From the NCBI GenBank assembly GCA_026986775.1, contig JALSNX010000021.1, forward strand, positions 1 to 33,095: a stretch of 33,095 nt of DNA, in the 5' to 3' direction. Below the pieces are notes generated by a model, which was given only the letters and a program-made list of their open reading frames with translations, was not told the DNA's origin and ran no database searches. Every line of letters starts with the position of its first letter. The first letter of the stretch is position 1. Positions 1 to 6,282 of this stretch are shown in pieces. Position numbers and translations under genes: made by a program. This stretch comes from Caldifarciminota bacterium. Lineage in GTDB: Bacteria; Hydrothermota; Hydrothermia; UBA1063; CAJXJZ01.

Positions 1-473
1 ACAAGGTGAATTCTTTTTACGTCCAGATTCTTATGAAGGGCAAGAGCCAGGATGCCGAGATTAAAGGCGCCTGCGCTATGTGATACGCTGACAATATGTT
101 GAATTTCCTCTGGATTAAACATGTTTGCAGGAAGCAGTGTCATATAAGAGTGTGAACTTACGAGTTCAGGATTCTTTAAAAGCCAGAGTATTGAAAAAAG
201 GAAAAAAGCAGAGAAGTGACATGTGGGATGAGTAAAGGGCTGTGGCTCAACCCTTATTATTTGACTTCCTCTATTTGCAGGAAGGGATGTGAGTATTTCT
301 TTGAGATCCGGATGGAAATCGTTTACTATAATGATGTTTTTATCATTTGTTGCAATTATCCTGAAAATTACCTTGTTAAACGTATCTTCTGTGTATTCTA
401 TGATTTCAAAGGTTTCAGGTAATCCTGAAAGCTTATCCCGCCACCCCTCTTTTATTATTAGAAAGTCTTTCAT
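1..473 (-). CDS. Hypothetical protein, 5' part only (runs off left edge)
   Basis: An open frame starts at ATG 473-471 and stays open to the window edge, giving about 157 residues with no stop. It begins MKDFLIIKEGWRDKL and contains the segment PQPFTHPTCHFSAFFLFSILWLL, part of which is hydrophobic (about residues 85-97). I do not recognise the family, and no signal peptide is visible. A Shine-Dalgarno-like AAGGGTGG lies about 8 nt upstream (482-489), and a promoter-like TTTACT-N17-TATAAT sits just before it, which supports a real start. It lies 94 bp downstream of the threonine synthase homologue on the same strand, so it could also be reached by read-through. Existence as a gene is well supported; function is unknown. 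Confidence 0.7.
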   Translation of the reverse strand, partial: MKDFLIIKEGWRDKLSGLPETFEIIEYTEDTFNKVIFRIIATNDKNIIIVNDFHPDLKEILTSLPANRGSQIIRVEPQPFTHPTCHFSAFFLFSILWLLKNPELVSSHSYMTLLPANMFNPEEIQHIVSVSHSAGAFNLGILALALHKNLDVKRIHL

Positions 474-502
474 AAAATAAGCCACCCTTAATTGATATAT
501 AA

Positions 503-531
503 ATTATAAAGTTAGAGTTGCGAACAGTAAA
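503..531 (-). promoter_or_regulatory. Putative sigma-70 type promoter for the left-edge gene
   Basis: On the minus strand there is a perfect -10 TATAAT (plus 503-508), a 17-bp spacer and a -35 TTTACT (526-531; 4 of 6 matches). The predicted transcript would start near 496, giving a leader of about 23 nt that contains the AAGGGTGG ribosome site. The 17-bp spacing matches most of the other promoters seen in this window. Confidence 0.45.
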
Positions 532-567
532 ATGTTGATAAATTTTTGTGAATGGTATAATTTGGTG

Positions 568-1815
568 TTACCTTTCTATTGCTTTAATTACACCATCAAG
601 GTCATCTGATGAGAGAACAGGGACATCCTTTTTTACAATATTCCTGATTGCCTTTGGGTCTTTTAATCCATTCCCTGTAAGCAGTATAACAGAAGTTGAA
701 TTAACAGGAATACGCCGCTCTTTCAGAGATCTTTTGAAGCCTGCGAATGCAGCTGCTGCAGCAGGCTCAACAAAGAGTCCTGTGTCCTCTGCAAGTTCGC
801 GTATTGCAAATAAAATTTCCTCGTCGCTTACACCGACAAAGAAACCATCTGAGTCTCTTACAGCTTTGAGAGCTTTTATACCATCTCTTGGAATTCCCAC
901 GCTGATGGAATCTGCCACTGTTTCAGGGTTTTCAATAAATTCAATTTTTTGAGAATTGTTTTCAAAGGCTTTAAGGAGAGGAGCACTGTTTTTTGCCTGA
1001 ACGCCTATAATCCGTGGTACAGTGTTGGTTAGTCCAAGCAGTTTGAGCTCTTTAAAGCCCTTATATACGCTTTCTATAATACAGCCATCACCAACAGGCA
1101 CAAATACGTAATCAGGTAGATTATATCTGAGTTGTTCGGCTATCTCAAAGGCAGATGTTTTTTTGCCTTCTGACAGATAAGGATTTACTGCAGTACTTCT
1201 TAAGTACAGTCCGGTTTCTTTCGCAACTTTTATGGAAATATCAAAACATGTATCGTATATCCCATCAATCATAACAACGTTGGCTTTAAATAGCAGTAAT
1301 TGCAGCAGTTTACCTTCTGGTATGCTTTTGGGAACGAGTACATGTACAGGCATACCAACTGATGCTCCAAAGCCTGCCATTGAGGATGCTGCATTGCCTG
1401 TTGAAGCAACAATTATACCCTTTGAGCCTTCTTCCCTTGCTTTTATAAGGGCTATAGAACTTGCTCTGTCCTTATAAGAAAGCGTTGCATTTCGTGTGTC
1501 ATCTTTAAGGTAAATGCCCTTACTTTTGTATTTTTGTTCAAGAGTATGGCTTTTAATAAGTGGCGTGTTTCCCACCTCAAGTGGTGAAATAAGGTTCGTA
1601 TCTTCAAAGGGCAAAAGGTGAATGTATCTATAATGACCCGGTAAAGATGGAACTACCCAGTTTTCCCTGTTAAGTCGTTTTTTTAATCCCTCATAATCGT
1701 AAATAACCTCAAGGGTACCGTTATAAGGCCCGCATTCTGGACACGTAAATATTCCCGTATCCGGTGGATAGATTCTGCCACATGTTATGCATCTTAAACC
1801 AATTACCTTACCCAT
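568..1815 (-). CDS. thrC: Threonine synthase homologue (PLP-dependent, fold type II)
   Basis: 415 aa. Family role: conversion of O-phosphohomoserine to threonine with pyridoxal phosphate, in the cytoplasm. An N-terminal zinc ribbon is visible (Cys9, Cys12, Cys25, Cys28), as found in thermophile-type threonine synthases. The PLP-binding lysine is K115 in SYKDRAS, the phosphate-binding loop includes STGNAASS, and NPYLSEGKKT follows, close to the NPYxxEGKKT stretch of this family. The lysine context (TLSYKDRAS rather than PTGSFKDRG) is slightly divergent, so a related PLP enzyme such as a cysteate synthase-like protein is not excluded. The ATG at 1815 overlaps the end of the PilT-like gene by 8 bp, which suggests translational coupling. 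No other threonine-pathway gene is nearby. Confidence 0.85.
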   Translation of the reverse strand: MGKVIGLRCITCGRIYPPDTGIFTCPECGPYNGTLEVIYDYEGLKKRLNRENWVVPSLPGHYRYIHLLPFEDTNLISPLEVGNTPLIKSHTLEQKYKSKGIYLKDDTRNATLSYKDRASSIALIKAREEGSKGIIVASTGNAASSMAGFGASVGMPVHVLVPKSIPEGKLLQLLLFKANVVMIDGIYDTCFDISIKVAKETGLYLRSTAVNPYLSEGKKTSAFEIAEQLRYNLPDYVFVPVGDGCIIESVYKGFKELKLLGLTNTVPRIIGVQAKNSAPLLKAFENNSQKIEFIENPETVADSISVGIPRDGIKALKAVRDSDGFFVGVSDEEILFAIRELAEDTGLFVEPAAAAAFAGFKRSLKERRIPVNSTSVILLTGNGLKDPKAIRNIVKKDVPVLSSDDLDGVIKAIER

Positions 1816-2719
1816 TGGTGAGTTTGCTGTAGTCCCCTTCCCTTATGGCTTTCTTACATTCTTCAGTAATATGAGTGATTTTTACATTTATCTTATCTTT
1901 TTCAGCTTCTTCAAGTGTAAAGCAGGTTCTCAAGAAGAAAGAGATTATATTTCTTGCAAGAACAGGGTCATCCGTAAGTCTTTCCAGTGACAACATTGCG
2001 GCTTCAAGCGAGGCGGAAATTACAGGTAGTATTACCATATTTCCTCTTTCTATGAGTGACAGGAGTTCTTTTAGCTCAGTTGAATTTGTAAGATTTGAGA
2101 CATACACAACATCCGGATTGATGAACTGTGCGATTTTGAGGCCTTCTTCTATTGAATCTATATCCTGTCCAACCTCTGTCTGGAGTATAAGGGATTGCTC
2201 ATGTCTCAAAGTATAGGTGATTGGGTCTTCAATCGTCTGAATAACAAACTTGCTGTATCTTGATAGATATGTGAGAATTGCGGCAATAAAATCCTTTGCT
2301 GGTTCCTCAGATGGAGATTGTATGAGTATGAAACCAACCGGGTCATGAAATACAGAGAGAATACTATCCCTGTCCAGCGGGTTTATGAGTAATTCTCTAA
2401 GAAATGGAGGCATGTCTTTGACTTTTTTAACGGCCATAAGGTAAGAACCACGCTGAACGGAGTAAAATACCTGTAATCTTCCAACCCCCGGAATGCCCAC
2501 AGAGAAATGGCCCTTTGTTCCAAGTGGTTGATTTACGAGTTTAGAACGTTGCTTAAGATTGAGAAGAAGACTTTTGACTTCATCCGGTTTAATTCTACTA
2601 TGATTGAAAAATTCAATTCCTCTTTTTAGTTTTACTCCAGGACGGGCTCCTGCTGCAAGTATAACCTCTCTTGCTCCCTCTATATCAAGGGCTTTTACTA
2701 TGTCCTGAATACTAATCAT
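1808..2719 (-). CDS. PilT/GspE-like protein with lost nucleotide-binding motifs
   Basis: 303 aa. The layout follows PilT: an N-terminal segment with IPGVGRLQVFYSVQRG (residues about 76-91, cf. PilT GxGRFRxNxxxQRG), then the RecA-like half with TIEDPITYT (162-170, Asp box) and LQTEVGQD (179-186). The Walker A loop expected after GFILI is SPSEEPAKD (135-143) instead of GPTGSGKST. The Walker B segment is NPDVVYVSNL (201-210), with Asn where PilT has the catalytic Glu. The His box is not recognisable. I infer a structural or regulatory pseudo-ATPase, not a working motor. A strong AGGAGG lies just upstream inside the end of kdsB, and the gene overlaps both neighbours by 8 bp. It is somewhat shorter than typical PilT (about 340-370 aa). 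No pilus genes are present in the window. Confidence 0.8.
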   Translation of the reverse strand: MISIQDIVKALDIEGAREVILAAGARPGVKLKRGIEFFNHSRIKPDEVKSLLLNLKQRSKLVNQPLGTKGHFSVGIPGVGRLQVFYSVQRGSYLMAVKKVKDMPPFLRELLINPLDRDSILSVFHDPVGFILIQSPSEEPAKDFIAAILTYLSRYSKFVIQTIEDPITYTLRHEQSLILQTEVGQDIDSIEEGLKIAQFINPDVVYVSNLTNSTELKELLSLIERGNMVILPVISASLEAAMLSLERLTDDPVLARNIISFFLRTCFTLEEAEKDKINVKITHITEECKKAIREGDYSKLTNG

Positions 2720-3452
2720 ATTGACCTCCTAAAAAACGTACAGCATTTCTATAATCCTCTGGAGTATCTATTGATATACCAGAGTACTCAACCAGTACCG
2801 TTTTAATTGTAAGACCATTCCATAGGGCACGCAACTGTTCAAGAGATTCAACCTCTTCAATAACAGGTGGCCTAAATTCAACAAATTTTTTAAGTGCTTC
2901 TTTTTTAAAAGCATATATCCCTATGTGTATATAGTAGTTATCAGCAATGTATTTCCCGTCTCTCGGGAATGGTATTGGAGCTCTTGAAAAATAGAGTGCC
3001 AGTCCTTTGTTGTTTACAATAACCTTTGCAGTATGCTTTGAAGTAATCTCATCAATACTGTTTGCTTTTCTGATTGGTGTAGCTATATCAGCTTTTTTAT
3101 TGGTTTTAAGCTCCTCAACGAGTTTTCTAAGGATAGCAGGTTTAATAAAAGGTTCGTCACCTTGAAGATTAACAATAATTTCATGGTCTTTCTCTCTTAC
3201 GACCTCCCACACCCGGTCACTTCCGGATGGGTGGTCCTTCCGTGTAATTACTGCGGTTGCACCGTAGTGGCGGACGGTTTCAATAATTCGCCGGTCATCT
3301 GTAGCAATAATAACCTCATCAAACACACCACTATTTTTTGCAGCATCATAAACCCATAATACAATGGGTTTATCTTTTAGTTTAAGCAGGGGTTTTCCCG
3401 GTAATCTGGAAGAGGAATATCTTGCCGGAATGACACAAATAGAGGTTCCCAT
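2712..3452 (-). CDS. kdsB: 3-deoxy-manno-octulosonate cytidylyltransferase (CMP-Kdo synthetase)
   Basis: 246 aa, the normal length for KdsB. It activates Kdo with CTP to CMP-Kdo for the inner core of lipopolysaccharide, in the cytoplasm. The diagnostic N-terminal IPARYSSSRLPGKPL (residues 8-22) is present, along with NLQGDEPF, YFSRAPIPFPRD, HIGIYAF, the EVESLEQLRALWNG segment and SIDTPED near the C-terminus. The gene starts 10 bp after the barrel-protein gene and overlaps the PilT-like gene by 8 bp. Its presence is the best evidence in the window for an LPS-bearing outer membrane. Confidence 0.96.
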   Translation of the reverse strand: MGTSICVIPARYSSSRLPGKPLLKLKDKPIVLWVYDAAKNSGVFDEVIIATDDRRIIETVRHYGATAVITRKDHPSGSDRVWEVVREKDHEIIVNLQGDEPFIKPAILRKLVEELKTNKKADIATPIRKANSIDEITSKHTAKVIVNNKGLALYFSRAPIPFPRDGKYIADNYYIHIGIYAFKKEALKKFVEFRPPVIEEVESLEQLRALWNGLTIKTVLVEYSGISIDTPEDYRNAVRFLGGQYD

Positions 3453-3462
3453 TTAAAAGGTT

Positions 3463-3915
3463 TTACCTATTTGCTCTGAAAAAGTAAAATCTACCTCCGA
3501 TTCCACCTTCCATAAATGCATTTGTGTTCGGAAATAGCCTGACGCCTGGAGAAACCTCAAGAAATATATCAATTGGACTGCCTTTAAACTCATATCTCAA
3601 TCCCAGATCAGCCCTTATACCAAGATAGGAAGATGTGTTGTCTATCTCAAAACTCGCACCTGGTCCAGAATAAAATACGAATCTTCCCGGAAGTTCTATT
3701 TCAAAGTCCTCCTGATTGGGCTCAAGGTCCCACTGAAACAGGAAGTCAGCGTTAAAATGAAACCTTCCCGGTATTGCCCATGCAAGGGCGAATTCACTGA
3801 AATTGTTTTGAGATACTATGTACGAGAAGGAAAGACCTGTGGGTTGACCGAGTATAAATCCTGCTCCAAGTGAACCGGGGGAAAGTGATAAAATTAAAGT
3901 GATTAAGAGATTCAT
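3463..3915 (-). CDS. Exported outer-membrane beta-barrel-like protein
   Basis: 150 aa from ATG 3915. It has an N-terminal signal peptide (MNLLITLILSLSPGSLGA) followed by GFILGQPTGLSFSY and a run of alternating hydrophobic and aromatic strands that ends in RFYFF. This resembles small barrel proteins that start G-x-ILG-x-PTGLS (BAPKO_0422/DUF3996-like), but that assignment is from memory. An in-frame TTG at 3924 is an alternative start with no ribosome site. The ATG is preceded by GAGG, although the spacing is short. The gene begins only 13 nt after the 3' end of tRNA-Asp and ends 10 bp before kdsB, so it probably depends on the tRNA promoter. The role is probably in the outer membrane. Confidence 0.8.
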   Translation of the reverse strand: MNLLITLILSLSPGSLGAGFILGQPTGLSFSYIVSQNNFSEFALAWAIPGRFHFNADFLFQWDLEPNQEDFEIELPGRFVFYSGPGASFEIDNTSSYLGIRADLGLRYEFKGSPIDIFLEVSPGVRLFPNTNAFMEGGIGGRFYFFRANR

Positions 3916-3927
3916 TTTCCTCAAAAG

Positions 3928-4002
3928 CGGGGCCGACGAGACTCGAACTCGCGACCTCCGGCGTGACAGGCCGGCGTTCTAACCGGACTGAACTACGGCC
4001 CC
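3928..4002 (-). tRNA. tRNA-Asp (anticodon GTC)
   Basis: 75 nt read on the minus strand. The acceptor stem is GGGGCCG paired with CGGCCCC, with discriminator G at 3928. The D arm has GTTC/GAAC. The anticodon stem CCGGC/GCCGG encloses the loop CTGTCAC, giving anticodon GTC. The T arm has loop TTCGAGT. CCA is not encoded; the next bases are CTTTTG. A good promoter ends 14 bp upstream of the 5' end. The downstream protein gene starts 13 nt after the tRNA, so RNase P/Z processing would liberate the mRNA. Confidence 0.97.
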
Positions 4003-4016
4003 GCGTTATGTTAAAT

Positions 4017-4045
4017 ATTATAAGATACCGGAAGTGAAAAATCAA
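4017..4045 (-). promoter_or_regulatory. Promoter for the tRNA-Asp operon
   Basis: On the minus strand: -35 TTGATT (plus 4040-4045), a 17-bp spacer and a perfect -10 TATAAT (4017-4022). The predicted start near 4010 is about 8 nt before the tRNA. It has the same -35 hexamer, spacer length and -10 as the promoter of the amidohydrolase operon. Confidence 0.8.
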
Positions 4046-4185
4046 GAATTCGCTATTCCTCAAAAGTTAATAGGGCTTGAAGGGGAAAATGTAGCAGGAG
4101 TGTTGAGACGGGAAGGGTAGTGTAGGTATTAAAAAAACAGAAATGTTTAAGAGGGGCTCTTTTTCTTTGCACGTATTGGAAGATG

Positions 4186-4191
4186 TATAAT
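4186..4191 (+). promoter_or_regulatory. -10 element of probable pgk promoter
   Basis: A perfect TATAAT lies 27 bp before the pgk ATG and is preceded by GATG. No good -35 is visible at 16-18 bp (only T-rich TTCTTT). The 4046-4185 stretch between the divergent promoters shows nothing else I can name. Confidence 0.5.
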
Positions 4192-4218
4192 AATGAATAA
4201 TCAGAGGAGGTTGTGAAA

Positions 4219-5397
4219 ATGAAGCTTTTACGTGTAATACCTGAGAGTATGCTCAAAGGCAAGAAGGTTTTTGTACGTGTTGATTTTAACGTGCCTCTTG
4301 AAAATGGAAAAGTGAAGGATGATACCAGGATAAGAAAAGCGCTTGTGACAATAGAATATCTCATTGGTAAAGGGGCAAAAATTACACTTGCATCGCATCT
4401 TGGACGACCCAAAGGAGAAAAGAAACCGGAGTTTTCCCTTGAACCTGTAGCCCAGAGGTTGGCAGAACTTATAGGAAGAAAAGTAGAATTTGTTGGAGAT
4501 TGTATTGGAGAGGAGGTGAAGAAAAAGGTTGATACCCTGAATGATGGTGATATTCTTCTTCTTGAAAATTTGAGGTTTTACAAAGGTGAGGAGCAGAATG
4601 ATGATGAGTTTGCTAAGAAACTTGCGGAGCCATTTGAAGTGTATGTGAACGATGCTTTTGGTACTGCTCACAGGGCACATGCTTCTACGTATGGAATGGT
4701 AAAGTACTTTAATGTAAAAGGTGCCGGCTTTCTTCTTGAGAAGGAAGTTCATGTGCTATCTGAAATTCTTGAGAGTCCTGAGCACCCGTTTATCGTTATT
4801 CTTGGGGGAGCAAAGGTTAAGGATAAAATAGGTATTATTGAAAACCTTTTAAATAAAGCAGATGCTTTTATCATAGGCGGTGGAATGGCTTATACATTCC
4901 TGAAGGCACAGGGTAAAGAAATAGGGAAGTCTCTATTTGATGAAAAGCATTTTGAAAAAGTCAGGCAGTTCCTGAAGGAAGGTAAGGATAAATTCGTCCT
5001 CCCACTGGACCATGTGGTGGTATCGGATTTCTCAAACCTCTCTGGCTTAAAAGAGGTTGATGAAATACCAGAAGGGTTTATGGGAGTTGATATAGGAGCC
5101 AAAACAATAGATTTCTTCAAGGAGAGGTTAAGAACTGCTAAAACAATTTTCTGGAATGGCCCTATGGGGGTGTTTGAAAAAAAGGAGCTTTCACGGGGTA
5201 CTGTGGAAATTGCAGAAGCGGTGAAAAGGGCAACAGAGAGTGGAGCAAAAAGTGTAATTGGCGGTGGTGATACTGTTTCGGCTATTCATGTGGCCGGTTT
5301 GAGTGACAATGATTTTACACACGTTTCAACCGGTGGTGGTGCCACCCTTGAATTTCTCGCTGGTATACCCCTGCCGGGTGTAGAGGCTCTGAAGTAA
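4219..5397 (+). CDS. pgk: Phosphoglycerate kinase
   Basis: 392 aa, the typical bacterial length. It transfers phosphate between 1,3-bisphosphoglycerate and ADP in glycolysis and gluconeogenesis (cytoplasm). Visible motifs: RVDFNVPL, SHLGRPKG, LLENLRFYKGEE and NDAFGTAHRAHAST in the substrate-binding N-domain; GGAKVKDKIG, NGPMGVFE, GGGDTVSA and STGGGATLEFLAG in the nucleotide-binding C-domain. I chose ATG 4219 over the in-frame GTG 4213 because GGAGG at 4206-4210 sits 8 nt before the ATG but only 2 nt before the GTG. It is monocistronic: a promoter lies upstream, a terminator hairpin follows, and the neighbour converges from the other strand. Confidence 0.97.
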   Translation: MKLLRVIPESMLKGKKVFVRVDFNVPLENGKVKDDTRIRKALVTIEYLIGKGAKITLASHLGRPKGEKKPEFSLEPVAQRLAELIGRKVEFVGDCIGEEVKKKVDTLNDGDILLLENLRFYKGEEQNDDEFAKKLAEPFEVYVNDAFGTAHRAHASTYGMVKYFNVKGAGFLLEKEVHVLSEILESPEHPFIVILGGAKVKDKIGIIENLLNKADAFIIGGGMAYTFLKAQGKEIGKSLFDEKHFEKVRQFLKEGKDKFVLPLDHVVVSDFSNLSGLKEVDEIPEGFMGVDIGAKTIDFFKERLRTAKTIFWNGPMGVFEKKELSRGTVEIAEAVKRATESGAKSVIGGGDTVSAIHVAGLSDNDFTHVSTGGGATLEFLAGIPLPGVEALK

Positions 5398-5407
5398 GAT
5401 TTAAGCA

Positions 5408-5440
5408 GGGGTGGATACTTAACCACCCCCGTACTTTTTT
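5408..5440 (+). terminator. Rho-independent terminator of pgk
   Basis: An inverted repeat GGGGTGG (5408-5414) and CCACCCC (5423-5429) with an 8-nt loop is followed by a T run (5435-5440). It begins 11 bp after the pgk stop. The same bases encode the Gly-rich end and stop of the convergent rnhC gene. There is no T run on the minus strand, so it should work only for pgk. Confidence 0.8.
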
Positions 5441-6282
5441 ATGTTTTTAAAATGTATTTTGGCAACTTCGCTTAGTCTGGATTTTCCGTATTTTTGGATA
5501 AACTCCTTTATGGCTCTATCGGCTTCACTTCCAGCTCCTTTTGGAAAATTTATACCGTAGGTTTCCTGCATTCTTTTCATGTATTCCAGGTAGTGGATAC
5601 GGGCTATAATAGATGCCAGAGCAGGGGAAAGATGGCTTTCTGCCCCCGATTCAATTATAAATTTCTTATCTTTAGATTTTTGAAACATGTGGCTTTTTAT
5701 AAATTCGGGGTCTGCAAACATGTCAATTATAATTAAAGTTGCCTGTTTCTTCTCAAGCAGGTTTTCTATAACCCTTGCATGGGCCCATGCAAGAATCTTA
5801 TTAGCACTTTTCATTCTTGAGTGTAGCTGGTTGTATTTTTTAGGTGTTATCAATACCACATCATACAGGAAATTCACTTCAATATGTTTTTTCAGTTTGC
5901 ATATAGCGCTGTCGTCCATTTTTTTACTGTCCTTTATACCCATATCAATCAGCCCGGGAATGTCGTTTCTGTCTATAAGGCTCCCTGCAACCACAAGAGG
6001 CCCGAAAACATCACCTTTTCCGGATTCATCGGTCCCTATCTGGGGAAATTCAAGGTTTCTGGTGAAAATGTCTATCAGCATTGCTTTCACAGTGGGATAT
6101 ACAGGTACAGGATATATGAATGTTCCTGTGGCAGGATAAAGTATGTATTTTCCCCCATCTATTTCGTATATCTCCTGACTGGAAGTTTTCCTTACTGTAT
6201 CGGCTATGGTGGAGAGGAAGGTGCGCACTTTTGTGCGCACCTTTAAAGGGAGGATTATGGACCCTGTTTTTTTATTTTCCAA
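5419..6282 (-). CDS. rnhC: Ribonuclease HIII
   Basis: 287 aa, a normal length for RNase HIII, which cleaves RNA in RNA:DNA hybrids. The N-terminal ~80 residues are the size of the TBP-like substrate-binding domain of this type. The catalytic part contains GTDESGKGD (83-91, active-site D85 and E86), KDSKKM, LIIIDMF (D187) and ESHLSPALASIIAR (215-228). The earliest possible start is TTG 6282, directly after an in-frame TAA and 11 bp inside the end of the peptidase gene. It has no clear ribosome site, so coupling is likely; GTG at 6240 is an alternative. An 11-bp perfect hairpin lies within the first 22 codons. This is the last gene of the amidohydrolase/peptidase unit and converges on pgk. Confidence 0.92.
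   Translation of the reverse strand: MENKKTGSIILPLKVRTKVRTFLSTIADTVRKTSSQEIYEIDGGKYILYPATGTFIYPVPVYPTVKAMLIDIFTRNLEFPQIGTDESGKGDVFGPLVVAGSLIDRNDIPGLIDMGIKDSKKMDDSAICKLKKHIEVNFLYDVVLITPKKYNQLHSRMKSANKILAWAHARVIENLLEKKQATLIIIDMFADPEFIKSHMFQKSKDKKFIIESGAESHLSPALASIIARIHYLEYMKRMQETYGINFPKGAGSEADRAIKEFIQKYGKSRLSEVAKIHFKNIKKYGGG
6218..6243. repeat. Perfect inverted repeat in the 5' end of rnhC
   Basis: AAGGTGCGCAC (6218-6228), a TTTT loop and GTGCGCACCTT (6233-6243) form an 11-bp perfect stem. It encodes the repeated tetrapeptide KVRT in RNase HIII. There is no U run after it on either strand, so a simple terminator is unlikely. Confidence 0.75.

Noticed and set aside
548-952. Plus-strand open frame of 134 codons opposite the thrC homologue
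   Set aside because: It is an antisense shadow of a well-conserved gene, with low-complexity Ser/Ala content and no ribosome site.
3794-4063. Open frame on the minus strand across tRNA-Asp
   Set aside because: It covers the tRNA and its promoter, has no family features, and overlaps the barrel gene in another frame.
4046-4185. Small RNA or riboswitch in the tRNA-pgk gap
   Set aside because: I could find no convincing stems or known aptamer motif. The gap is explained by two divergent promoters.
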